A stretch of 64,000 nt of DNA from assembly GCA_964481195.1 (NCBI GenBank), contig CAYZTB010000004.1, positions 31,653 to 95,652 of the forward strand, in the 5' to 3' direction. Each line of letters opens with the position of its first letter. Position 1 is the first letter of the stretch. A model generated the notes under the pieces. The model saw only the letters and a program-made list of their open reading frames with translations. It was not told where the DNA came from and searched no databases. The position numbers and the translations under genes were made by a program. This document shows, piece by piece, positions 16,178 to 22,970 of the stretch. This stretch comes from Palsa-948 sp964481195. GTDB lineage: Bacteria > Bacteroidota > Bacteroidia > Palsa-948.

Positions 16178-16209
16178 TTGCCAATCACAGACTGATTTTT
16201 GTATCTTTG
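16178..16209 (+). promoter_or_regulatory. Promoter of the PurF-like gene
   Basis: TTTTTG ends at 16180 and TATCTTTG (exact -7 consensus) is at 16202-16209. The ATG follows only 9 bases later, so transcription would begin almost at the start codon. Confidence 0.6.
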
Positions 16210-16218
16210 TGATAGGCT

Positions 16219-18147
16219 ATGAGCGATTCCATTAAGCATGAGTGCGGCATCGCACTTTTACGACTTCTCAAACCACTCTCGTTTTACCACGAAAAATATG
16301 GCACGGCTCTTTATGGAATAAACAAACTTTATTTGTTGATGGAAAAACAGCGCAATCGCGGTCAAGACGGTTGTGGGGTTGCCAATATTAAATTTGACGT
16401 TGACCCCGGCACTCGATACATCAGCAGATACCGCTCGGCCTCGCACAATGCGCTTGAAGATATTTTCAAAAAAATAAATTCACGCTTTGTCGATTTAGAC
16501 AAAAAAAATCCTGAAAAAATTTCTGACCCTGTTTGGCTCAAAAAAAATATGGCCTTTACTGGCGAATTATTTTTAGGACATCTTCGCTATAGCACCTTTG
16601 GAAAAAATGGCGTTGAATATTGCCACCCTTTTCTGCGCCAAAATAATTGGATGACACGAAACTTAGTAGTAGCAGGAAATTTTAACCTCACTAACACTGA
16701 GGAACTTTTTAACCAGCTGGTAGAGCTGGGTCAGCACCCAAAAGATAAAGCGGATACGGTTACGGTGATGGAAAAGATTGGGCATTTTCTGGATGAAGAA
16801 AACCAAGAGTTGTTCAATAAGTATCATAAGGAAGGTCTTTCAAACGAAGAAATTACTTTAAAGATTGTTCAAAATCTGGACGTTAAAAATATTTTAAAGG
16901 CAGCAACAAAAAAGTTTGATGGTGGCTATGCCATGGCTGGATTGTTAGGACATGGCGATGCATTTGTGCTGCGCGACCCCAACGGTATTCGTCCTGCTTT
17001 TTATTATTGCGATGATGAGGTTGTGGTTGTTACTTCAGAACGCCCTGCCATTCAAACAGCTTTTAACGTTCCGATGGAAAACATCAAAGAAATAAAGCCC
17101 GGCTTTGCGCTCATCATAAAAAAAGATGGAACCATAACCGAAGAGGAAGTGCTGGAGCCCAAAGAAAAAAAATCTTGCTCCTTCGAGCGCATTTATTTTT
17201 CGAGAGGCAGCGATGCAGATATTTACATAGAAAGAAAAAAACTAGGCGTAGAACTTTGTTCTGCTGTACTAAAATCGGTAGACAGCGACTTGCGTAACAC
17301 CGTATTTTCATTTATACCTAATACTGCCGAGGTTGCTTTTATAGGTCTCATGCAGGGCATTTCTAACTATTTGGATGGATGGAAAACTACCGAGATTAGA
17401 AAATTATTTTCTTCTCAAACATCTTCTTCTCGCCCTATTGCGGAAGTGATGGACGAAGTGCACGAAATTGTTTCTTTTAGGGCAAGACAAGAAAAAATAG
17501 CTATCAAAGATGCAAAGCTACGCACCTTTATTACTGCCGATGCGCAACGCGATGACATGGTGGCACATGTTTACGATACAACCTATGGCGTGATCCGAAA
17601 AGGGTTGGATAATTTTGTGGTGCTGGATGATTCCATCGTTCGCGGCACTACCCTTAAGAAAAGCATCATCCGCATTTTTGACAGACTAGGCCCTAAAAAA
17701 ATTGTTATCGTTTCTTCAGCGCCACAAATCAGGTTCCCAGATTGTTATGGCATTGATATGGCTCGCTTAGGCGATTTGATAGCTTTCCGCGCAGCGGTAG
17801 AATTATTGAAATCAAAATACAAAGAGAATTTTTTAGAAGAACTATTAGAAAAAGCCATTGCTGAAAACAATAAGCCGCCAGGAGATATTCAAAATGTGGT
17901 GAAAGAAATTTACAAACCATTTACCCCACAGGAAATATCAGATAAAATTACAGAGCTACTTCTTCCTCCTAATACAAAGGCCAAGGTGCAAATCATTTAT
18001 CAATCCATTGAAGGGTTACACGCTTCGTGTCCAAACCATAAAGGAGATTGGTATTTTACTGGCGATTACCCTACGCCTGGTGGCAACCGTGTTGCAAACC
18101 GCTCTTTCATTAATTACATGCAAGGAAAAAATGTGAGAGCGTATTGA
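16219..18147 (+). CDS. PurF-like amidophosphoribosyltransferase family protein, long form
   Basis: A class II glutamine amidotransferase domain fused to a type I phosphoribosyltransferase domain, as in PurF, which makes phosphoribosylamine from PRPP and glutamine. The nucleophile candidate is C9 (KHECGIAL), which would require removal of an 8-residue leader. Supporting blocks are NRGQDGCGV, HLRYSTFGKNG, RDPNGIRP, the SRGSDAD region and the PRPP loop VVLDDSIVRGTTLKKS. At 642 residues it is much longer than ordinary PurF (about 470-510), with extra segments between blocks and at the C-terminus. Bacteroidota often carry this long paralogue; whether it makes phosphoribosylamine is not proven. It is monocistronic. 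Confidence 0.85.
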   Translation: MSDSIKHECGIALLRLLKPLSFYHEKYGTALYGINKLYLLMEKQRNRGQDGCGVANIKFDVDPGTRYISRYRSASHNALEDIFKKINSRFVDLDKKNPEKISDPVWLKKNMAFTGELFLGHLRYSTFGKNGVEYCHPFLRQNNWMTRNLVVAGNFNLTNTEELFNQLVELGQHPKDKADTVTVMEKIGHFLDEENQELFNKYHKEGLSNEEITLKIVQNLDVKNILKAATKKFDGGYAMAGLLGHGDAFVLRDPNGIRPAFYYCDDEVVVVTSERPAIQTAFNVPMENIKEIKPGFALIIKKDGTITEEEVLEPKEKKSCSFERIYFSRGSDADIYIERKKLGVELCSAVLKSVDSDLRNTVFSFIPNTAEVAFIGLMQGISNYLDGWKTTEIRKLFSSQTSSSRPIAEVMDEVHEIVSFRARQEKIAIKDAKLRTFITADAQRDDMVAHVYDTTYGVIRKGLDNFVVLDDSIVRGTTLKKSIIRIFDRLGPKKIVIVSSAPQIRFPDCYGIDMARLGDLIAFRAAVELLKSKYKENFLEELLEKAIAENNKPPGDIQNVVKEIYKPFTPQEISDKITELLLPPNTKAKVQIIYQSIEGLHASCPNHKGDWYFTGDYPTPGGNRVANRSFINYMQGKNVRAY

Positions 18148-18186
18148 GTTAAGGCTGATTTACAGATTCAAACTAGCTCTTCCAGA

Positions 18187-18555
18187 TTATTTCTTTTTCT
18201 TATCTTTTTCAAGCAACGAGTTTATTTTTTGAAGTAACCCGTATTTATCCTTCAATTCTGAAATTTCTTTTTTGAGAATTTCTGTCTCTTGAGGAGGAGG
18301 CTTGCTTTTTCCTGTCCTATAATCTGGCACAGGCTCGGCAGAAGATAAAATCTGTTCATCCGAAAAATAGTGTTTGAAAAAATTATAGTTAAAGGCGTAA
18401 GAAATCTTCGAAAGCAAATATGTGTCAATGGATTTCCGTTTATAAATTCCGTAAATATTCTGCTTAGAAGTGTTTATCATTTTACTCAGTTCGGTGGGGC
18501 CAATGCGTAATTCCTTTGCTTTTTCGCGTATTTTTTGACCTATGTGAATCTCCAT
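18187..18555 (-). CDS. XRE-type helix-turn-helix regulator with C-terminal coiled coil
   Basis: A 122-residue protein. The N-terminal HTH (about 5-60) contains IGPTELSKMINTSKQNIYGIYK, a Cro/C1-like fold. The tail (about 88-122) is a charged coiled coil (ILKKEISELKDKYG) likely used for dimerisation. It is divergent from the SH3-domain lipoprotein gene, with a 108-base AT-rich spacer, and may regulate it; this is inferred from position only. Confidence 0.78.
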   Translation of the reverse strand: MEIHIGQKIREKAKELRIGPTELSKMINTSKQNIYGIYKRKSIDTYLLSKISYAFNYNFFKHYFSDEQILSSAEPVPDYRTGKSKPPPQETEILKKEISELKDKYGLLQKINSLLEKDKKKK

Positions 18556-18663
18556 ACGGCAAAATTGGGCAATAACCCTCCTGTATCCGTTTAATAAAGG
18601 TATGTTTATATAATAATATTAGTATATAAATTCTTTAATTATTGTAAATTATATATTTACTTT

Positions 18664-19716
18664 ATGGCAATAAATCATATATTTGTAGTATCGTCCAAAA
18701 TCGCTTTTAAATTGAAAGAAAAATTACTTTATGTGATTGTCAGCCTTGTTTTTATGAGTTGCGCTGATTGGGTAAAAATTGTCAATCTCACAGTCGTATC
18801 AACGAGAAATTACAATTCTCAGGCGGGATATAAAGAGCTGCAAAGGTTTGCTGAAGGACGCGACAATGGTAAATCAGTGACATCAAGAGAAGGTAAAGTT
18901 TCGGCAGAGAACAATGGAAAAATAACTGCCGCGATTGAAGATGCCATACGAAATGTACCCGGTGGGGAATGCATGCAGAATGTTCAAGTTTATGAAAAGA
19001 ATGGGAAGATTAAAGTGGTTGGCGATGTGTGGGGCTTTCCGGAAAACGCAAATAAAAATCAGTATGGACATAATATCAATGCTGGCGAGAAAGTAATGTT
19101 TAAATGGAATGGCAGTTTTATTACCGGGGTAGTAGTAGCTATAGAGGTTGATAAAGCGGCTGTTAAATATCTAGATAGTAGGGGAGGAGAGCAAATTAAA
19201 AAATTTGATTATAAAGATTTAACAAAATACACAGGCGCAGAGTTGCCAGTCAATTCTTCGAAGGCCGAGTTTACCGAGGGAGATTTGGTCACTTGGAAAA
19301 GAGATTGGGGTTCCGAATATGATCAGGGAACCGTTAGAGCAGTTAAGGGTAAATATGTGATAGTAGATTACAAAAATCAGAATGGACGTGATAAAACAAT
19401 AGAAATTATTTCTTCGAAACTCACAAAGATCCAGGCTCCTGCTAACAATCCAACAGTCACGGAAAATAATTCCCCTATTGTTAATCAGAGGCCTCCAGAT
19501 ATGCCAGCTTCCCAATTCAATGCTGAAAAGCAATTTTATACTGTTAATACAGAAACCCTTAATGTAAGAGAAGAGCCTAACATATCATCCTCATCTTTTT
19601 TAACATTAAAAAAAGGTTCGCAGGTTGAGCTTGTTGAAAAAACAAGCGCAGGGTGGTGGAAAGTGAAATATAGTGGCGTGGAGGGATATGTTTCTTCGAA
19701 ATACCTGACTAAATAA
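18664..19716 (+). CDS. Lipoprotein with Tudor/Agenet-like modules and a bacterial SH3 domain
   Basis: A 350-residue protein. The hydrophobic segment YVIVSLVFMSC ends in a Cys (C33), a plausible lipobox. After a conserved-looking segment with STRNYN (about 46-51), two beta-barrel modules begin GEKVMFKWNGSFITG (about 141-190) and GDLVTWKRDWGSEYDQG (about 206-256); both resemble Tudor/Agenet-like small barrels. A C-terminal SH3b domain (about 291-350; LNVREEPN, WWKVKYSGVEGYVSS) would bind cell-wall peptide or protein. Location is probably the periplasmic or outer-membrane leaflet. The precise role is unknown. The start is uncertain because the first 18 residues precede the signal-like region. 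Confidence 0.65.
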   Translation: MAINHIFVVSSKIAFKLKEKLLYVIVSLVFMSCADWVKIVNLTVVSTRNYNSQAGYKELQRFAEGRDNGKSVTSREGKVSAENNGKITAAIEDAIRNVPGGECMQNVQVYEKNGKIKVVGDVWGFPENANKNQYGHNINAGEKVMFKWNGSFITGVVVAIEVDKAAVKYLDSRGGEQIKKFDYKDLTKYTGAELPVNSSKAEFTEGDLVTWKRDWGSEYDQGTVRAVKGKYVIVDYKNQNGRDKTIEIISSKLTKIQAPANNPTVTENNSPIVNQRPPDMPASQFNAEKQFYTVNTETLNVREEPNISSSSFLTLKKGSQVELVEKTSAGWWKVKYSGVEGYVSSKYLTK

Positions 19717-19746
19717 ACAAACAATAACAATCAAAACAAATCAAAA

Positions 19747-20331
19747 ATGAAAAAAACAATTATTCTTGGAATGTTTGCACTAAGCGTGCTAATGTTCAAT
19801 TCTTGTGCCAAAGATGACCAAATGGGTCCTCAAGGTCCAGCCGGTGCAAACGGAGCAAATGGAACTGCAGGCACTAATGGAACAAACGGAACTAATGGTA
19901 CAAATGGCAATGCCAATGTAACGTCTACAACCATAACTCCCAATAACTGGGTTACTGATTATGATGATGGAATCAATTTTGATTATAGTGTTTCTATGTC
20001 ATGGGCGAACATTACACAATCCGTTAAAGATAAAGGTGCAGTTATGGTATATGGTGACGATGGTGCGGGGAGTTGGGTTGCACTGCCTTATACATATTCC
20101 GATGATACTTATTATTCCACTACTTTGAATTTTTGGTTTTCTATCGGTACTGTAAAAGTACAGTATGTTGGATTTGATGATTCAGGATCACCTGGTTCTG
20201 CATCATTTTTAAATGGGCAACTGAAATTTAAAATTGTTGCGATTGACGGTTCTAGGTGGGCTAATTTCCCTAAGAGCGTTAATATCAAAAATTACAAAGA
20301 AGTAAAAGAATATTTTCAATTGATAGATTAA
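19747..20331 (+). CDS. Lipoprotein with a short collagen-like Gly-X-Y tract
   Basis: A 194-residue lipoprotein: MKKTIILGMFALSVLMFNSC gives signal peptide and lipid-acceptor Cys. Directly after it is a run of ten Gly-X-Y triplets, starting GPQGPAGAN and continuing as repeated GTN. A beta-rich C-terminal domain of about 140 residues follows. This layout (lipoprotein plus collagen-like stalk plus globular domain) is common in Bacteroidota surface proteins; the stalk probably holds the domain away from the membrane or trimerises it. It lies 30 bases after the SH3 lipoprotein gene and is followed by a strong terminator, so the two are likely cotranscribed. Confidence 0.78.
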   Translation: MKKTIILGMFALSVLMFNSCAKDDQMGPQGPAGANGANGTAGTNGTNGTNGTNGNANVTSTTITPNNWVTDYDDGINFDYSVSMSWANITQSVKDKGAVMVYGDDGAGSWVALPYTYSDDTYYSTTLNFWFSIGTVKVQYVGFDDSGSPGSASFLNGQLKFKIVAIDGSRWANFPKSVNIKNYKEVKEYFQLID

Positions 20332-20354
20332 TAAAGTAAAATAGTATTATGAAT

Positions 20355-20387
20355 AAAAACCCCATTCCATAGTGGAATGGGGTTTTT
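20355..20387 (+). terminator. Strong rho-independent terminator
   Basis: AAAAACCCCATTCCA and TGGAATGGGGTTTTT form a perfect 15-bp stem around TAG, ending the lipoprotein operon. Confidence 0.92.
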
Positions 20388-20412
20388 CAACCTTATTTAA
20401 AAGTACCCCAAA

Positions 20413-20781
20413 ATGAAAACAAAAATACTATCTGCACTTTTATTCTGTTCACTAATTCTATTTAGCGAATGCAAAAAAGAAACACCCTCAAGTCCCGGAA
20501 ATGGCACTGCGACACAACCGGGATGTGTAACAAACAATACAGGCGTTGTGTATTTCAAAAACAAATATTCAGACCCGTACAAATTAGAGATTAACGCAGT
20601 TTACAAAGGAACTGTTTCAGGTGGATCATCCACTTCTCCTACTACCAGTTCCCCCTATACTACTTCTGCGGGAAGTATTTCATGGAAAGCTACACAAGCA
20701 AGTGGCTATACTTTTTGGCCCGATGCTTACAATGGGAATAGCACCGTTACGCAATGTTCTGATTTGACCATCATATTTTAG
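20413..20781 (+). CDS. Small lipoprotein of unknown function
   Basis: A 122-residue protein with a lipoprotein signal (ALLFCSLILFSEC, Cys at about 20), then a Ser/Thr/Gly/Pro-rich region and a compact C-terminal part ending TQCSDLTIIF. Two further cysteines (TQPGCVTNN and TQCSDL) could form a disulfide. I recognise no family. It is bounded by terminators on both sides and so is probably expressed alone. Confidence 0.65.
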   Translation: MKTKILSALLFCSLILFSECKKETPSSPGNGTATQPGCVTNNTGVVYFKNKYSDPYKLEINAVYKGTVSGGSSTSPTTSSPYTTSAGSISWKATQASGYTFWPDAYNGNSTVTQCSDLTIIF

Positions 20782-20803
20782 GGTAGGAGCTTTCGGAGTT
20801 TTT

Positions 20804-20832
20804 AAGCCATCCCTATCAGGGGTGGCTTTTTT
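20804..20832 (+). terminator. Rho-independent terminator
   Basis: AAGCCATCCCT pairs with AGGGGTGGCTT (one bulge), followed by a T run. It ends the small lipoprotein transcript. Confidence 0.8.
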
Positions 20833-21241
20833 ATTTTTATAGAACCTCTCTTGGCCTTTGGCAGTTGAACGTCTTTTGTCAGCGCACGGATTAACTACCT
20901 TTTATTGAAATTTTCTATAAAAACCCACCTTATGCGTCTGCAAACGTTTACAAACGGGTATATCCGAATGTAAATGCTTAATAACCGACTTGGCCGGCAG
21001 GACCGCTGCACCTTTGCCTCATCAAACGAAACGAACAACCAAAATAGGATGCACAGTAAAAATAAAAGATCAGGGGAAGTGAATGCGCTTTCTTTAGTTG
21101 TACGTGAATATATAATAAAGCACTGTGTAACCATTGCATCCCATATGTCTGCCCAGTCCCTGAGCTTATCCAAGGACGGGAAGGCGCAGACAAATAACAA
21201 AAACAACAGTCCGATCCCTTTGCTCCATCAAACAAAAAAAA
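20833..21241. other. 409-base region without a convincing gene
   Basis: Open frames here have no recognisable product. Two similar stretches (CACCTTTGCCTCATCAAACG at about 21009 and CCCTTTGCTCCATCAAAC at about 21218) suggest an internal repeat. A degenerate copy of the GAGCTTGTCGAA family is at 21157-21183 (CCCTGAGCTTATCCAAGGACGGG). It looks like repeat debris upstream of the GxxExxY gene. Confidence 0.4.
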
Positions 21242-21625
21242 ATGCTGACAGAAAATCAACTATCAAATAAAATAATCGGACTTGCGATGCAAGTTCACAC
21301 CACACTGGGTCCGGGCCTGCTCGAAAGCGCATATAAGGAGTGCATGCAATACAAAATAAAAAAAGCGGGTCTATGCGTAGAAAAGGAAAAAGCCATGCCA
21401 CTCATTTTTGAAGAAATAAAGCTGGAATGCGCATACCGCATGGACCTGCTCGTAGAAAGTAAGGTAGTAATAGAGATCAAGAGTGTAGAGGCGTTGAATG
21501 ATGTACACCTAGCGCAAACACTCACCTACATGAAACTTGGGAGTTATAAACTAGGGTTACTGATCAATTTTAATGTTGCACATCTAAGAAATGGAATAAA
21601 ACGTGTTATAAACGGCACTTTGTGA
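21242..21625 (+). CDS. GxxExxY protein (PD-(D/E)XK nuclease-like), copy 1
   Basis: A 127-residue protein with the defining motif in GPGLLESAYKECM. The PD-(D/E)XK-like core is visible as D in RMDLLVESK and ExK in VIEIKSVEAL, followed by TYMKLGSYKLGLLINFNV, typical of this family (GxxExxY, PDDEXK_3-like). The biochemical role is unknown; a nuclease fold is implied. The stop codon lies at the first bases of a CCACAAAG-type inverted repeat (21622-21723). A second copy in this window (55177-55611) is likewise embedded in repeats, suggesting both are passengers or drivers of repeat elements. Confidence 0.87.
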   Translation: MLTENQLSNKIIGLAMQVHTTLGPGLLESAYKECMQYKIKKAGLCVEKEKAMPLIFEEIKLECAYRMDLLVESKVVIEIKSVEALNDVHLAQTLTYMKLGSYKLGLLINFNVAHLRNGIKRVINGTL

Positions 21626-21723
21626 CCTCTGTGCCAGCCATAGTGTCCTTTGTGGTTTCGGCTGATAAATACAGAAACCACAAAGGACACAAAGTGAATA
21701 AACAGCCCACAAAGGGCACGAAG
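21622..21723. repeat. CCACAAAG-type inverted repeat abutting GxxExxY copy 1
   Basis: The left arm, 21622-21659, ends GTCCTTTGTGGTTTC. The right arm, 21674-21723, starts GAAACCACAAAGGACACAAAG and continues CAGCCCACAAAGGGCACGAAG. The arms match the 13357-13480 copy, including the CAGCCCACAAAG block. Confidence 0.85.
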
Positions 21724-21752
21724 AATATAAAAGAAAAACAAACAACAACAAC

Positions 21753-21773
21753 CGCCCCTTCCCTAAAAGGGCG
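21753..21773. repeat. Short GC-rich palindrome
   Basis: CGCCC at the left and GGGCG at the right flank CTTCCCTAAAA. It is another member of the CCCTTCCC/GGG palindrome group, lying just after the CCACAAAG repeat. Confidence 0.5.
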
Positions 21774-21824
21774 AAACAAATAAAACAAACGCTTCATGCA
21801 GGGATGAGGCAAAAAAACAAAAAC

Positions 21825-21848
21825 CCACCTACGCTGAAGCTACGGTGG
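21825..21848. repeat. Palindrome upstream of ssb
   Basis: CCACC at the left and GGTGG at the right enclose TACGCTGAAGCTACG, whose centre (AGCT) region is itself self-complementary with one mismatch. It ends 15 bases before the ssb ATG, within its untranslated leader, so it could affect ssb translation. Confidence 0.55.
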
Positions 21849-21863
21849 ATAAAACAAAACAAC

Positions 21864-22196
21864 ATGAGAAACAAAGTAACATTGATCGGAAACCTCGGAC
21901 AAAATCCTGAAGTGAAAGAACTTGATGGAGGAAAAAAATTTGCAAAATTCTCCCTCGCAACCAACGAAACCTATCACAATAAAGCGGGCGAAAAAATAAC
22001 GGACACCCAATGGCATAACCTGACCGTGTGGGGTAAAACAGCCGATATCGTTGAGAAATATCTTAAGAAAGGCAGCGAAGTGGCCGTTGAAGGAAAACTG
22101 CTCAACCGCAACTACACGGATAAAGAAGGCGTGAAGCGCTACATTACCGAAGTACAAGTGAGCGAGCTTGTGATGCTTGGAGGAAAGAAGGACTAA
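21864..22196 (+). CDS. ssb: Single-stranded DNA-binding protein (short form)
   Basis: A 110-residue OB-fold SSB. MRNKVTLIGNLGQNPEVKEL, the FAKFSLATNETY strand and WHNLTVWGKTADIVEKYLKKG are diagnostic. It lacks the long flexible C-terminal tail with the acidic tip; the end is LVMLGGKKD. Bacteroidota often have such short paralogues besides a full-length housekeeping SSB. I start at the ATG at 21864; 20 upstream codons read through a palindrome. A terminator follows. Confidence 0.93.
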   Translation: MRNKVTLIGNLGQNPEVKELDGGKKFAKFSLATNETYHNKAGEKITDTQWHNLTVWGKTADIVEKYLKKGSEVAVEGKLLNRNYTDKEGVKRYITEVQVSELVMLGGKKD

Positions 22197-22220
22197 GCAA
22201 TCCAACCTCTAAATCAAAGA

Positions 22221-22249
22221 AGCCTTGTCTTAACAGACAGGGCTTTTTT
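22221..22249 (+). terminator. Rho-independent terminator after ssb
   Basis: AGCCTTGTCT pairs with AGACAGGGCT around TAAC, then a T run. Confidence 0.85.
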
Positions 22250-22273
22250 ATTTCGGAATTCCCTTTACTTGCA

Positions 22274-22552
22274 ATGAGATTGTATTTCCTACATCTTTTT
22301 GTATCTCTGTGCTATAAGAAACAAAACATAAATACTGTTACCATTACCCTGAATAACGATAAGGAAGCAAGTTTTCTAATTTCTCTTGCTAAAAAACTTC
22401 TTTCGGTAAAATCTATTAAATCAAATAGTAGAAATCTTGTCGTAAAAGGCGAACCTATGGATTTGAAAGAATTACGCTCTATGATTAAGAAATCAGAAAA
22501 AACCAGATTTGTTTCCGTTGAGCAGTTAGAGGCAAATATGAAGCAATGGTGA
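22274..22552 (+). CDS. Putative antitoxin of a ParE-type module
   Basis: A frame of up to 92 residues. The conserved-looking part is KSNSRNLVVKGEPMDLKEL and the tail RFVSVEQLEANMKQW, the layout of small antitoxins that precede RelE/ParE toxins in Bacteroidota. The first about 20 residues (MRLYFLHLFVSLCYK) may be untranslated, because TATCTCTG near 22309 resembles a -7 promoter box; a start around VTITLNND with a non-ATG codon is possible. It overlaps the ParE start by 7 bases, the usual antitoxin-toxin coupling. Confidence 0.55.
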   Translation: MRLYFLHLFVSLCYKKQNINTVTITLNNDKEASFLISLAKKLLSVKSIKSNSRNLVVKGEPMDLKELRSMIKKSEKTRFVSVEQLEANMKQW

Positions 22553-22889
22553 AAGAAGAATTCTTTACTGTTCATTGGTCTCTGTTTGCTCAACAAAATC
22601 TCAAAGATATTTACGATTTTATTAGGAGTGATAGCCAGCGGAAAGCTGTAAAAATCACTTCTGGTATTGTATACTGACGACAACCGATTTTAAGAATTTT
22701 TGATCGGTTGTATCAGTATATGCCGATCGAAATATTTCCTTAAACTTATTTAGCATCGGTATAAAACATTCCAAATCACTTGCGCGTTTACCTTTTAAAT
22801 ATGAAGAGTGCGCAGAACTTCCTTCAAAAAATAAAATTTATAGAAAAGCGACTTATGCGCCTTTCAAAATAGTTTATAGGGTCAAATAA
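22546..22889 (+). pseudogene. ParE/RelE toxin gene interrupted by an inverted repeat
   Basis: The first part, from the ATG at 22546, reads MVKEEFFTVHWSLFAQQNLK then DIYDFIRSDSQRKAVKITSG, a ParE N-terminus (WSLFAQQNLKDIYDFI). It stops at 22676. The last part, in another frame, reads GIKHSKSLARLPFKYEEC and IYRKATYAPFKIVYRVK to a stop at 22889, matching the ParE C-terminus. Between them lies a 51-base inverted repeat (22670-22720) plus out-of-frame sequence. The toxin should be inactive while its antitoxin frame remains open. Confidence 0.72.
22670..22720. repeat. 51-bp inverted repeat in the ParE gene
   Basis: TATACTGACGACAACCGAT (22670-22688) and ATCGGTTGTATCAGTATA (22703-22720) are inverted with a one-base size difference and one mismatch, around an AT-rich 14-base loop. 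It looks like a small palindromic insertion. Confidence 0.7.
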
Positions 22890-22970
22890 AAAAGAGTTGA
22901 GATTTTAAGAGTGTTCCATTCGAGCCAGAATCCGAAAAAAATTTATTCATTTAGAAAAATCAAGGCATAG

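Noticed and set aside
20895..21259. Overlapping open frames upstream of the first GxxExxY gene
   Set aside because: No recognisable product on either strand; composition and internal repeats suggest repeat debris.
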